The notes beneath the pieces are model-generated. The model searched no databases. It saw nothing but the letters and a program-made list of their open reading frames with translations, and was not told the DNA's origin. A stretch of 50,659 nucleotides of DNA from an uncultured Clostridia bacterium (GTDB lineage: Bacteria > Bacillota > Clostridia > Christensenellales > Aristaeellaceae): the NCBI GenBank assembly GCA_934631985.1, contig CAKTYE010000010.1, positions 1 to 50,659 of the forward strand, in the 5' to 3' direction. Shown here piece after piece: positions 16,239 through 24,835 of the stretch (positions within the stretch are counted from its first letter, which is position 1; each line of letters begins with the position of its first letter). The position numbers were made by a program, and so were the translations under genes.

Positions 16239-17357
16239 ATGAAGCTGCTGCGCGTCAGGGCAAGTCATTTCAAAAACTGTCAGGACAATACCACCATTGA
16301 TTTGGTAGCCAAGTCGAAGAAAACAACTGAGAATAAAGAGTACGAGCTTCAAGAAATCGCTGAGGACTTGTTTGTGTACAGCGTAGGCGCTTTCGTTGGC
16401 AAGAATGCGTCCGGCAAGACGACCGCTCTGGAATTGCTTGAGTGCTGTTATGATATTCTGAGTGAGTTCCGGCTCGAAAACAAACATTACAGCTATGAGG
16501 GTGTGCAGCTGGAGATCATCTTCTATCATGAGGGATACATCTATAAATACACGACAGAGCTGAAATCAGACCAGACGCTTGGCAACAGGGCAACCTTCGC
16601 CAACCAGCACATCTACAAAAAGAAATACTACAAAACGAAAATCAATTCCATTTATGCAGAGGATGATTTCGTCGAATCGAAAAACCTGGGCGAACTGCCG
16701 GAAGATACAGCCAGTACCTTCTTTGTTTTGAAAAAGAAGCAGGTGTCCGCTGTTTTCTTCGACAGCGAGGGCAAGGGCGCGGATACCTATCAGATGGTGT
16801 TCCGTTTGCTCAAGACGTACAGGATTCCGGATGAGGTGCTCTCTGTAATCATCCGCATATTCGACGGCAACATTCAGCGTATTCAGATGGAGGATGAGCA
16901 CAATTACCGCGTCTGCTTCTGCAATCAGGAAACTGTGCTGTCCGATAAAGAGCTGCTGCACATGCTGTCCAGCGGCACCACCAAGGGCATCCTGCTCTAT
17001 ACGATGGTTGTTGCATCGCTTCAGCAGGGCTTTGATCTCCTGATCGATGAGGCGGAGGCGCATTTTCACAAGACGCTTGTCGAGAACATGCTCAGCCTTT
17101 ACATGGACAAGACGGTCAACAGGCATGGCGCAACGCTGCTGTTTTCAACGCACTATTGCGAAGTGCTTGACCTTTTCAACCGGCAGGATAACATTTGGGT
17201 ATGCCAGGCAGACACAAAGATCGCAGTGAAGAACATGTACGAGTCTTTCGACGTGCGATCCGGTCTGCTCAAGAGCAAGCGCTTCTACAACAATGCTTTC
17301 CAGACTGCCGTCAACTACGAGGAACTGATGAATCTGAAAAGGAAGTTGATGAAATGA
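16239..17357 (+). CDS. OLD/AAA_15-like ABC-type ATPase, putative defence protein
   Basis: 372 residues. Walker A GKNASGKT is near residue 54, an ABC-like signature LSSGTTKG near 244, Walker B LLIDEAEAH near 267 and a switch His in STHYCE near 304. This order matches OLD-family and AbiL/PARIS-type ATPases. It has its own promoter and reads against the surrounding phage genes. Its stop overlaps the partner start (ATGA), so the two are translationally coupled. The likely role is phage sensing and ATP-dependent control of the partner (inference from similar two-gene systems). GTG and ATG starts further upstream lack good ribosome sites. Confidence 0.8.
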   Translation: MKLLRVRASHFKNCQDNTTIDLVAKSKKTTENKEYELQEIAEDLFVYSVGAFVGKNASGKTTALELLECCYDILSEFRLENKHYSYEGVQLEIIFYHEGYIYKYTTELKSDQTLGNRATFANQHIYKKKYYKTKINSIYAEDDFVESKNLGELPEDTASTFFVLKKKQVSAVFFDSEGKGADTYQMVFRLLKTYRIPDEVLSVIIRIFDGNIQRIQMEDEHNYRVCFCNQETVLSDKELLHMLSSGTTKGILLYTMVVASLQQGFDLLIDEAEAHFHKTLVENMLSLYMDKTVNRHGATLLFSTHYCEVLDLFNRQDNIWVCQADTKIAVKNMYESFDVRSGLLKSKRFYNNAFQTAVNYEELMNLKRKLMK

Positions 17358-17887
17358 AGCTGCTGATTATGTGCGAAGGCCCTAATGAGCTCAAAATCAT
17401 CAACATCCTTCTGGAAAATGAAAAACTGAAGTTTACATCCGATGATTTACTGGGCTTGGTTCCGTATCATGCTCGCCAGATAAAGTCTTCCGGCGCAGTA
17501 AAAGCCGCCCTGAATCTGTATCCGGATGAAGTCCATATCATGCGTGTTGGAGACGTCATGAACGAAGAACTGAAAATACCAACCGAGTACAAGGACAAAA
17601 TAACGTCGATTGAAAAGTATTGCACCAAGCCGGAGCTGGAAATGTTGCTGATCCTTTCAGAAGAACTGGCGGATGAATATGAAAAAGTCAAATCGAAAGT
17701 GAAGCCCAAAGACTTCGCCAAAGAGCATATCCGCTGTGGCAGGAAAAAGTACGACAACAGTACAGCGTTTTATGGAAACTATTTCGGAGCAGACTGCGAA
17801 AAGCTGGTTACCGCCATCCGCGCCTACAATCAGCATAATGGTTCACACAAGAAGGATGAACATTACCTTGCGGAGCTTTTGAAATAG
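17354..17887 (+). CDS. Small RloB/Toprim-like partner of the ATPase
   Basis: 177 residues. The N terminus reads LLIMCEGPNELKIINILL, like the glutamate motif of Toprim/RloB proteins. A later segment, IMRVGDVMN near residue 62, may supply the acidic second motif, and KPELEMLLI near 93 resembles the PxxExWLLL box of RloB/AbiLii. A lysine-rich C-terminal half follows. It probably acts as the nuclease or effector, held by the ATPase. The assignment is by motif pattern only; the protein is shorter than PARIS AriB or typical RloB. Confidence 0.6.
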   Translation: MKLLIMCEGPNELKIINILLENEKLKFTSDDLLGLVPYHARQIKSSGAVKAALNLYPDEVHIMRVGDVMNEELKIPTEYKDKITSIEKYCTKPELEMLLILSEELADEYEKVKSKVKPKDFAKEHIRCGRKKYDNSTAFYGNYFGADCEKLVTAIRAYNQHNGSHKKDEHYLAELLK

Positions 17888-17896
17888 TCGCATAAT

Positions 17897-17966
17897 ACCC
17901 TCCCGGATTGAAGTCACTTTCTCTTTTCAAGAAGGAAGCGCATCAGATTCCGGGAGGGTGCGTTTT
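17897..17966 (+). terminator. Long inverted repeat ending the ATPase module
   Basis: ACCCTCCCGGA (17897-17907) pairs perfectly with TCCGGGAGGGT (17949-17959) and is followed by GCGTTTTG. The loop is about 41 nt. It marks the end of the two-gene cargo. Confidence 0.55.
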
Positions 17967-18036
17967 GTGCCCTGAATTCAAAGCAGCGCCCCTTTCTCCG
18001 GCATGGAGCAAGGAGCGCTTTTGCTCAGCCTGGCAG

Positions 18037-18384
18037 TCAGGCCATACGCACTACTGTATATCCCATCGGTGTTTGAACCAGCATCTCCGGATCGTACAGC
18101 ACCTTCATGTATTTGTCCGCCAGATCATCCGGCAGGTCGGTCAAGTCCTCTTCGCCCAATCCGCAGAGGAAGAATGTGCCGAAGATCGCATTGCCGGGCG
18201 CGACTATCCGGTTGAAAGGCAATTTTCGGAGCAGCCCCTCTTCATTGCAGATCAGCCCGATCCTGTTCTGCCACGGATAGGTGACTTCAATGTAGCCGCC
18301 TACGATGCTTTGCAGGTTTTCAAGGGTGTGGTTAATGTCGGCCTTGCGCGGATGTTTTCCGGGTTCAACAATCAGCACTTTCAT
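18037..18384 (-). CDS. DUF3846 phage protein
   Basis: 115 residues with the family pattern MKVLIVEPGKHPRKADI at the start, SIVGGYIEV near residue 25, and GLICNEEGLLRKLPFNR near 41. DUF3846 proteins are common in mobile elements of Clostridia; function unknown. The inner ATG is used since homology begins there. The gene overlaps the neighbour upstream by four bases. Confidence 0.8.
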   Translation of the reverse strand: MKVLIVEPGKHPRKADINHTLENLQSIVGGYIEVTYPWQNRIGLICNEEGLLRKLPFNRIVAPGNAIFGTFFLCGLGEEDLTDLPDDLADKYMKVLYDPEMLVQTPMGYTVVRMA

Positions 18385-18599
18385 TTCGTAGCCTCCTCTG
18401 CCAATGCAAAGATGTTGTCGACGGTGTCCTCGTACAGCAGATTCGCTTTCTCGCTGTAACGCTGGATGAGCAGCTTTCGTCCGGGCAGCGTGGTTGTCAG
18501 GGTGAAGCCATCGCGCAGCCGGACAACCATGCATTTCTCCGTGTTGACGGTCGCCAGATGCGCTCCTTCGGGCAGCTTCAGAATGTCCTTGTAGGTCAT
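18381..18599 (-). CDS. Small phage protein of unknown function
   Basis: 72 residues, begins MTYKDILKLPEGAHLATV. It has an AAAGGAG site and the shared leader motif upstream. It overlaps the DUF3846 gene by four bases. No named family was recognised. Confidence 0.65.
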   Translation of the reverse strand: MTYKDILKLPEGAHLATVNTEKCMVVRLRDGFTLTTTLPGRKLLIQRYSEKANLLYEDTVDNIFALAEEATK

Positions 18600-18655
18600 G
18601 GATTGAAACTCCTTTCCTGTTTGGGGTAGTGTCATATACGCTCTGTTTTGTCGAA
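18600..18655 (-). promoter_or_regulatory. Candidate promoter with shared leader motif
   Basis: Minus strand: TTGCTA, 18 bp, TATATG, then CACTACCCCAAACAGGAAAGGAG into the gene at 18599. The same TATATG...CCCCAAA layout is seen at 8824-8878. Confidence 0.55.
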
Positions 18656-18681
18656 ATAGCAAGCTCTGTTACCGAGATTGA

Positions 18682-20622
18682 TTAGTCTTTTTTGTAGAAC
18701 TGTGTTTCGTAACCATCAGCCCGCAGAATCAGTCCCTTGGCCCATGGCGGCGTTCGACCCATCTGCTCACAAATGGCATCAAGGGATGTGTCTGGACGGC
18801 ATTCAATGATGATTTCGTCATGGACATGTGCCACGATGTTGCAGCATCGCAGCGTTTTCAGCGCATAGCACAGGATGTCACGGCTCAAGGCTTGAACGAT
18901 GTTTTCCACGAACTTCGGGCCATAGCTTTCAAGGCGCTCCCACTTTTTTGTGCCACCGATGCCCTCATAGGTAACAGACTCGCCGCCGAACTTGTTCTCG
19001 CCGATCCGGGGCTTGACGTAGGCCAGCCGCCTGCCTGAGGGTAGACAGGTAAACAGGAAGCCACTCTCGTACACAAAGTGGATTCCGTGTGTTTCTGTAG
19101 GAACCTTCTGGGAGACTGTCTTTTTTACTGCTTCGTCCACTTCCCACCAAAGCTGAGTGATGTTAGGGTTGGATGCCCGCCATGCGTCCACAAGCGGTTT
19201 CAGTTCTTCTTCCGGGATGCCCATTTCCAGAGCACCCATGGCTTTGAGGGCACCGACGGATCCGCCATAGCCGAGTGCCAGTTCAGCGATTTTTCCCTTC
19301 TGGCGGAGGTGGCCGTTGATACCGTGCTTCTGTACAGGCACATGAAACATCTGGGATGCGCTGGCACAGTAGATGTCGCCGCCATTCTTGAAAACATCCA
19401 GACGCCACTGCTCACCAGCCATCCAAGCGATGACACGGGCTTCGATGGCGCTAAAGTCTGCTACGATAAACTTGCCGCCCTCGTAAGGGATGAAGGCGGT
19501 GCGGATCAGCTCAGAAAGCACATCAGGCACAGAATCGTACAGGGATTTAAGGGCAACATAGTCACCGTTTCGCACCAGCCCACGGGCCTCTTCCAAATCA
19601 TCCATGTGGTTCTGGGGCAAATTATGAAGCTGTATCAGCCTGCCCGAAAACCGACCAGTACGATTTGCGCCGTAGAACATAAACATGCCGTGTGCGCGAC
19701 CGTCCTCACAGACGCATTTCTGCATGGCCTGATATTTGCGCACAGAGCTTTTCGCCAACTGTTGCCTCAGAAGTAGCGCTTCTGCCAGATCCGAAGGCGC
19801 ATTCTTAAGCAAGGACTTGATGTCTTTTTTGCCAAGGGATTCGACTTCCATGCCGTGTTCTGCAAGCCATGCCTTCATCTGTGTCACGGAGTTGGGGTTC
19901 TCCAAGGCAGTCAGCTTCTGCATCTTCTGGGTCAGCTCTGCGGAGGACTGCGCGTCGATCTGAATGGCATGATCGACCAACGGCATGTCCAGTCGAATGC
20001 CACGGTCGTTGATTTCTTGATCCAGATGGTACTCGTCCCACACAAAGTCCGGTACAGGGAATCGTGATAGCTTCTCCTGAATTGACATCTCGGTTTCTAC
20101 ATCGCGATGGTTGTAGTACTTGAACATGGCCCATTTCTCCGGTGCATCTGAGGGCCGGTTGCGCGTTCGGCCTCCGTTGGTTTTCGTGGAGGCACAGGGC
20201 TGGCAGAAATACTTGATGAGATCTTTGCCCGCATCCAGCTTTTGTTTTTCCAGCTGGAGCACAGCACCCACGCCGGCAAGGGACAGCGGAAGTCCAAGGT
20301 AAGCTGACCAGATCATCGAGCAACGCCACTGTTCCGGATCCAGATAGTTGCCGGAGGGCAGCCCAAGATAGCGAGACAGGCACACACGTTCAAAGCTGGC
20401 GTTGAAAGCCCATTTGACAACCGTGGGATCGTCCAGAGCAACAAGCACATCATCTGGGATGCTTTCGCCGCAGGTCAGATCGATCACCCGCACAGGCTGC
20501 CCGTCGAAGCTGTAGCCGAACAGTAGAATCTCGAAGTCAGGAGCCTCCACATAACGGTAAACGCCAGACTTGCCGATGTCGGTACTGCTGTATGTTTCAA
20601 GGTCAATAGATAGCGTTCGCAA
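18682..20622 (-). CDS. Phage family A DNA polymerase
   Basis: 646 residues. The 3'-5' exonuclease domain starts at once with SIDLETYS near residue 5. The polymerase domain carries motif A (FIVADFSAIEARVIAWM near 375), motif B (RQKGKIAELALGYGGS near 438) and motif C (HVHDEIIIE near 610). There is no 5'-3' exonuclease domain. A TTG start at 20622 is preferred, behind GGGGGT. It replicates the phage genome with the primase and the DUF2815 protein next to it. Confidence 0.92.
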   Translation of the reverse strand: MRTLSIDLETYSSTDIGKSGVYRYVEAPDFEILLFGYSFDGQPVRVIDLTCGESIPDDVLVALDDPTVVKWAFNASFERVCLSRYLGLPSGNYLDPEQWRCSMIWSAYLGLPLSLAGVGAVLQLEKQKLDAGKDLIKYFCQPCASTKTNGGRTRNRPSDAPEKWAMFKYYNHRDVETEMSIQEKLSRFPVPDFVWDEYHLDQEINDRGIRLDMPLVDHAIQIDAQSSAELTQKMQKLTALENPNSVTQMKAWLAEHGMEVESLGKKDIKSLLKNAPSDLAEALLLRQQLAKSSVRKYQAMQKCVCEDGRAHGMFMFYGANRTGRFSGRLIQLHNLPQNHMDDLEEARGLVRNGDYVALKSLYDSVPDVLSELIRTAFIPYEGGKFIVADFSAIEARVIAWMAGEQWRLDVFKNGGDIYCASASQMFHVPVQKHGINGHLRQKGKIAELALGYGGSVGALKAMGALEMGIPEEELKPLVDAWRASNPNITQLWWEVDEAVKKTVSQKVPTETHGIHFVYESGFLFTCLPSGRRLAYVKPRIGENKFGGESVTYEGIGGTKKWERLESYGPKFVENIVQALSRDILCYALKTLRCCNIVAHVHDEIIIECRPDTSLDAICEQMGRTPPWAKGLILRADGYETQFYKKD

Positions 20623-20681
20623 AAATATACCCCCAATAGGACGCAAGGCGGCAGATTGCTCCGCCGCCCGTTTCGTATGAA

Positions 20682-21227
20682 TTAAGACAGGAAATCCTCA
20701 TCGTCGAGGGTCTCGAATTCAGAGGAGGCGTTGGTGCGGCCACCCAGCGGCTCTCCGTCCTTCACCTTCTGGATGTTGCCCAGCCCGCATGCGACGCCCT
20801 TATTGCCGTTGGTGTTAAAGGCATAGAAACTCAGGGAAACATGGGCGTACACACCGGAGTACACTTCGCTACGGTCGAGGATCGGACGCACATGCTTGTC
20901 CACGATCTGAGGTGCGGTCTTGCTGTTGGCATTGACGAAGTAGCAACCCGCATAAGCATCATCGTCGCGCTCGGTATCACCGTCGCGCAGCGGCAGCTTC
21001 AGAGCTCCCTTCGGCGGCGTCTTACCGCCGAACTTGCCGATGCCTTCCTTGATGGCGCACTCGATGGCGGCGTTGATGGCGCTGACCGTTTCGGTGTCGG
21101 TCTTGGGGATGATGATGGAGCAGCTGAACTTGGGATCGTTGCCGTTGATGGACTTGGGTTCCCAGACGTTAGCGTAGGAAAGACGGACGAGACCAGTGAC
21201 AACCTTGGTATTATTCTGCTTTGCCAT
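20682..21227 (-). CDS. DUF2815 protein, putative ssDNA-binding protein
   Basis: 181 residues. Matches the DUF2815 pattern: VRLSYANVWEPKSING near residue 13, a VYSGVYAHVSLSFYAF stretch near 127, and an acidic tail ending DDEDFLS like single-strand-binding proteins. In clostridial phages it always sits between a DUF2800 nuclease and polymerase A, which suits a single-strand-binding role (inference). Confidence 0.85.
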   Translation of the reverse strand: MAKQNNTKVVTGLVRLSYANVWEPKSINGNDPKFSCSIIIPKTDTETVSAINAAIECAIKEGIGKFGGKTPPKGALKLPLRDGDTERDDDAYAGCYFVNANSKTAPQIVDKHVRPILDRSEVYSGVYAHVSLSFYAFNTNGNKGVACGLGNIQKVKDGEPLGGRTNASSEFETLDDEDFLS

Positions 21228-21229
21228 AA

Positions 21230-22369
21230 TTACTTTCCCTCCTGAATGTCTTTGAATTCGGTTTTGACGTTAGTGATCGCGGGACGCTTGTCCGAAGCGG
21301 GCACCAGTGTGGGTTTACCGGCGGGCTTCACAATCAGCCCGCCCAGAATGCTTTGGAACTCTTGCTTGCCCATGAGCTTTTCCATTTCGGTCAGCGGGAG
21401 CAGCGATTTCCTGAAAATGTCGTGATAGCCAGCCTCATTGGCGGCAGCGATCACGGCCTGTTCATCGGAATACTTGCGGACGGAGCGACCTTCGACCACC
21501 TTCCAGCCACGCCACTGCTTGCCTTGGTTGAGGGCGGTATCCTGCGCATAGGCCATGACCTCATTGGCCCAGCTGGTCAAATCGTAGAGTTTGTCCAGAA
21601 TTTCCTCGATTTCCGCATCCGTGAGCAGCGGTGGTCGTGCGAACTCGTACTGAGCCAGCCGCAGCTTTTCTTCTGTCCGGGCACGGCATTTGACTGCAGC
21701 CTTGCAAAAGGTACACCATTGGCCGGGCAGGTATTCGCCCTTTCCCTCGTGGGCTAGCTTGGCCTTTGGAATCAGCTCGTCTTCAGCCCATGCCTTGAGA
21801 TCGGCGACGGAGATCGTCCATGTACTGATGTTCTCACGCCTGGGCTGGTAGATGCTCATTGCCACCTCGTCGATGTCGTACAGGGTGTCGTAGATCCGAA
21901 GGGCACCCAGTGCGTAGAGCATCATTTGGGGATTGTGTTCAGCTTCCACCAGCACACCCTGTCCATATTTGAAGTCGATCACATGGAGTGTATGGTCGGC
22001 AATGATGATGCAGTCGCCGGTACCGAAGCCGTCCGGCACATAGCAGCTGAAGTCCAGTCGCTGCTCAATGTTGACGATTGGGTCAGCGCAGTGCTGACTG
22101 GCCTCCGAGATGGTTTCCAGCACAAACTGCACATAGTTGTCGGTGTGGGTATCCATCTCATCGCAGTCATACTTGGAGATTGGCTTGCGGGACTGGCGTT
22201 TCAGCGCCCGGCGGAGCTTGTGCTCACACAGAGCATGGGCAGCGGTGCCCTCGGCAGCAGCCTCGGTTTCACGATCCTCGAACTCCAGCTCCAGCTGAGC
22301 TGAAGGCGGACAATTGAGCCATCGGTGAGAGGACGAGGCTGACAGGATTGCATGCTTGGAAGGGGGCAT
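21230..22369 (-). CDS. DUF2800 protein, PD-(D/E)XK nuclease-like
   Basis: 379 residues. RecB-like nuclease pattern: a GTAAHALCEHKL segment near residue 42, GTGDCIIIADHTLHVIDFKYG near 125-145 with the D and DxK positions, and a C-terminal Cys cluster with WCTFCKAAVKC near 215. It is probably an exonuclease for recombination or replication. The inner ATG is chosen; its first base overlaps the stop of the upstream gene. Confidence 0.85.
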   Translation of the reverse strand: MPPSKHAILSASSSHRWLNCPPSAQLELEFEDRETEAAAEGTAAHALCEHKLRRALKRQSRKPISKYDCDEMDTHTDNYVQFVLETISEASQHCADPIVNIEQRLDFSCYVPDGFGTGDCIIIADHTLHVIDFKYGQGVLVEAEHNPQMMLYALGALRIYDTLYDIDEVAMSIYQPRRENISTWTISVADLKAWAEDELIPKAKLAHEGKGEYLPGQWCTFCKAAVKCRARTEEKLRLAQYEFARPPLLTDAEIEEILDKLYDLTSWANEVMAYAQDTALNQGKQWRGWKVVEGRSVRKYSDEQAVIAAANEAGYHDIFRKSLLPLTEMEKLMGKQEFQSILGGLIVKPAGKPTLVPASDKRPAITNVKTEFKDIQEGK

Positions 22370-22695
22370 CAGAGCACCTCCGCTTCGTGAAGCAGGTCGG
22401 CGTAGCATGCCGGATCCACCTGACTGAGCTTGTCTGCGCCGTACTTGCGGATTAGGAACTGCACCTGTGAAGTGTGTCCCTCTACAGACTTCTGGGCCAG
22501 AACCTTGCGTACTTCCTCCAGCGTCAGCTGCTTGGCGGCGGGCTTGTTTTCCGCTGCGGGTGTCGGTACCTCAGCTGCCTTCTCAGACTCACCGGAGCTG
22601 AACAACTCCCGCAGCGTTTCAGAAACACCGATAAGGGTCTCGCCGCATTTGCGCAGCTCGGCAATGGCAGCATCGAGTTCGGACATTTTGCTCAT
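22369..22695 (-). CDS. Phage protein of unknown function
   Basis: 108 residues starting MSKMSELDAAIAELRKCG. It has a helical N terminus, an Ala/Pro/Glu linker, and a C-terminal LTLEEVRKVLAQKS domain followed by FLIRKYGADKLSQV. The latter is a short helical motif seen in clostridial phage replication modules. A GAAGGAGG site fixes the start. Confidence 0.7.
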   Translation of the reverse strand: MSKMSELDAAIAELRKCGETLIGVSETLRELFSSGESEKAAEVPTPAAENKPAAKQLTLEEVRKVLAQKSVEGHTSQVQFLIRKYGADKLSQVDPACYADLLHEAEVL

Positions 22696-22846
22696 CAGGG
22701 GTACCTCCTTCACATTTTTCCTGTTCAACCAGTTGTGCCAGATTGCGGGCCAGCCGACGGGATACATTGGAAATCTCCATCAGAATGCCAATGGCCTCCG
22801 GGGGGATTGCCGTCCGCTGACCGGGTTTGACTCTTGTTTCCATCAT
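22619..22846 (-). CDS. Small phage protein of unknown function
   Basis: 75 residues with a GGAGG site seven bases before the ATG. Residues 1-45 look like a genuine helical protein. The C-terminal third overlaps the next gene by 77 bp and may be poorly constrained. First gene after the 22.9-kb control repeat. Confidence 0.5.
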   Translation of the reverse strand: MMETRVKPGQRTAIPPEAIGILMEISNVSRRLARNLAQLVEQEKCEGGTPDEQNVRTRCCHCRAAQMRRDPYRCF

Positions 22847-22869
22847 TCTTGCCTCCGTTCCGAGGATGA

Positions 22870-22940
22870 TTGCTTGCGCCCCTCACTTCCTTTGGAAAAA
22901 AGCCCCTGCGTTTGAACGAAAAGCTCAAAACTTTTTGAAA
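22870..22940 (-). repeat. Repeat copy B between sigma-like gene and replication genes
   Basis: Shares CACTTCCTTTGGA, TTTGAACGAAAAG and AAACTTTTT in the same order with 16030-16090. It lies just downstream of the sigma-like gene and upstream of the replication operon. Confidence 0.6.
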
Positions 22941-22945
22941 AAAAC

Positions 22946-23440
22946 TTAGTGAAGCAGATCTTCCAGCTCGGCGCGGTGTGCCCGAATGAAGGCATCCATC
23001 TTCTTGATGCGGTAATTGAGAGTGGATTGGGATTTGATGCCCAGTACTTGAGCAATCTCGCGTTCGGTGTAGTTTTCAGCCCGGAGCTGGAACACACGAG
23101 CGCCATCCGGAATCAACTTGTCCAGTTGGCGGTAAAGCTCCTCAAGCAGAAAGCGATCAGCGACAACTTCGTCAAAACTGGGTGATGCGTTGTTGATGTC
23201 GGGGGTTTCACGTTCCAGTTCCGGCCCAAAAGCCTTGTGCATAGAAATGAAACGATGTCCTTCCTGCTGCCATGGGCAGCTGGCACAGTCGCCGGAACAC
23301 AGTTGGTAGTTGCTCTGACCGCACTTGCCGTCACGACGTGCGAGGAAACGTTCCTTTTCATTAGGCCGGGCAAACGCCTTGTACACTTCCTCAGTTACAG
23401 GGATCAGTTCATGGTTGACCTTGATGTAGCGCTGTTTCAT
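22946..23440 (-). CDS. Sigma-like phage/ICE regulator, paralogue 1
   Basis: 164 residues. N-terminal part with an ARRDGKCGQ segment and Cys residues (CSGDCASCPW) near residues 40-60. C-terminal sigma region-4-like HTH with YTEREIAQVLGIKSQSTLNY near 125. Such proteins are thought to switch on adjacent mobile-element genes. A close paralogue lies at 26452-26976. The inner ATG is chosen where homology with the paralogue begins. Confidence 0.8.
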   Translation of the reverse strand: MKQRYIKVNHELIPVTEEVYKAFARPNEKERFLARRDGKCGQSNYQLCSGDCASCPWQQEGHRFISMHKAFGPELERETPDINNASPSFDEVVADRFLLEELYRQLDKLIPDGARVFQLRAENYTEREIAQVLGIKSQSTLNYRIKKMDAFIRAHRAELEDLLH

Positions 23441-23543
23441 TTTCTCGTCCTTTCCGCGCCGACATCCCAATGGGCGGAGGACAAGAAAAGGCCTGTGGCA
23501 CAGCGGCACACAGACCCGGCGCGACAAAGCGCACTAAGGTAAG

Positions 23544-23597
23544 GGTACCGAAGTGCCGACTCCCGCGATTATCTCGCGAAAAGGCATCTTCGTATCC
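23544..23597. other. Strong conserved-looking hairpin in spacer
   Basis: GGTAC-C-GAAGTGCC on the left pairs with GGCATCTTCGTATCC on the right, and an inner CGCGA/TCGCG stem caps it. It lies upstream of sigma-like gene 1 in a 387-bp gene-free stretch (23441-23827). It could be a leader RNA or a protein-binding site. Apart from this hairpin and the terminator at 23648-23715, I see no other feature in that stretch. Confidence 0.4.
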
Positions 23598-23647
23598 TCG
23601 GCCCTTAATGCATGTCGGGCTTTGAATGTAAAATTAATGAGGGAAAG

Positions 23648-23715
23648 AAAAACCGGAGCAAACCGATCAGAAACACGATCTCACGCGGAAATCGGTTCTT
23701 GATGGTTCACTCCGG
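23648..23715 (-). terminator. Terminator-like inverted repeat
   Basis: On the minus strand CCGGAG (23710-23715) pairs with CTCCGG (23653-23658), followed by TTTTT. An inner AACCGAT/ATCGGTT stem supports it. It would end transcription coming from the 23828-24052 gene. Confidence 0.55.
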
Positions 23716-23827
23716 CAAATAGGTGGCTCATTCTATCTATTTTTGCCTGTTCAGCAGCACTGAACGGCGCGGTGGCCCCTGGACTCGGTAGTGTGCTGCT
23801 TCATGGCAGCGTTGTATGTCTGGCAGT

Positions 23828-24052
23828 CTATGTGCTGGTTTGGCCTTCGATCTTGTGTGCTGTCATAGCTCCCACATCGAGCAAGACCTTATGCCCACAT
23901 GTCAGGCAGATCTGACTGATGTGGCCGTGTGGAATATCGTCATAAATGAAGCTCACTGGCTTCTCACAGTATGGGCATTTTGGCTTGCCCTTGAGCTTGA
24001 ACTGTCGCATGTCGCCAACAGTGTACACATGCTTGAGAACTATTGCTGCCAC
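23828..24052 (-). CDS. Small zinc-ribbon protein
   Basis: 74 residues with CPYC near residue 26 and CLTCG near 49, an expected zinc-binding pair. Likely a small mobile-element protein; function unknown. Confidence 0.6.
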   Translation of the reverse strand: MAAIVLKHVYTVGDMRQFKLKGKPKCPYCEKPVSFIYDDIPHGHISQICLTCGHKVLLDVGAMTAHKIEGQTST

Positions 24053-24119
24053 TTTACATCCCTCCTCATGGCCATGGATACAGATTGATTCCTCCTTCTT
24101 TGAGTGGTATCGTGGTTGG

Positions 24120-24506
24120 TCAGGAATACATCATGCCGGGCATCTTAACCTCATGGCGACCATCATCCGGCATGTGCAGGTCACCCATGAGGGAAGCAGC
24201 GTAAATGGAATGCTTGCCGAATCTGGAACGGATTTCGTCCACGCAGTCTTCCAGGCATTGGCGGCGGCGACGCTTTTCTTCATCGACAAACAGGTTAAGC
24301 TGGACGGGCTGATCCCGAGGGACGAGGTCATAAGTGGACACACATACTGCCCTCACAGGATTGTTCCAGCGGTAGTTGTCAAGAGACTGGATCCGGGCGG
24401 CCTGTGCAATCTCCATAGGGCTCTGCGTGGGAAATGGCATCCTGCTTTGCTTGGCAAGGCCATAGTCGATCTCACTCTCGCGGATGTATATCTTTTGTCG
24501 ATGGGC
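24120..24506 (-). pseudogene. C-terminal remnant of a Y-family DNA polymerase (UmuC-like)
   Basis: The open frame shows the little-finger end of a clostridial UmuC/DinB-like protein: WNNPVRAVCVSTYDLVP, QLNLFVDEEKRRRR and SIYAASLMGDLH. Homology extends upstream of the first ATG to about 24506, where a stop occurs. The catalytic palm and finger domains are absent. The plus-strand SOS cassette begins inside or next to the break, so insertion or rearrangement probably cut the gene. Confidence 0.8.
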
Positions 24507-24534
24507 TTATTACGTGTACCCAATTGGAGGGATC

Positions 24535-24822
24535 ATGATGGCTCAGGCACAGCCGCAGTACAAAAGAGTGTATGTTCAAGTGGATGTAGTGTTTTCACCA
24601 GACGGTCAGATGCTTCCGCGCGCTTTGGTATGGCAGGACGGTAAAAGATACGAGATCGACAGAGTGCTGGACATCCGTCCCGCACATGCTGAAAAGGCTG
24701 GTGGACAGGGAGATCGCTACAAGGTCAAGATGAAAGGTTTGGAAAAACAGCTCTTTTTCGAGCACAATACAGATGCCAGCTCCTTTATGGTAGGACGCTG
24801 GTTCGTCGAGGGACGAGCATAA
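24535..24822 (+). CDS. Small conserved protein of the SOS-type cassette
   Basis: 95 residues with a beta-rich pattern and no catalytic motif. Similar small proteins sit beside UmuC-like polymerases in Clostridia (recollection, moderate certainty). The start ATG follows a TTGGAGGGATC site. First gene of a four-gene plus-strand run. Confidence 0.65.
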   Translation: MMAQAQPQYKRVYVQVDVVFSPDGQMLPRALVWQDGKRYEIDRVLDIRPAHAEKAGGQGDRYKVKMKGLEKQLFFEHNTDASSFMVGRWFVEGRA

Positions 24823-24835
24823 CGGAGGTAGACAA

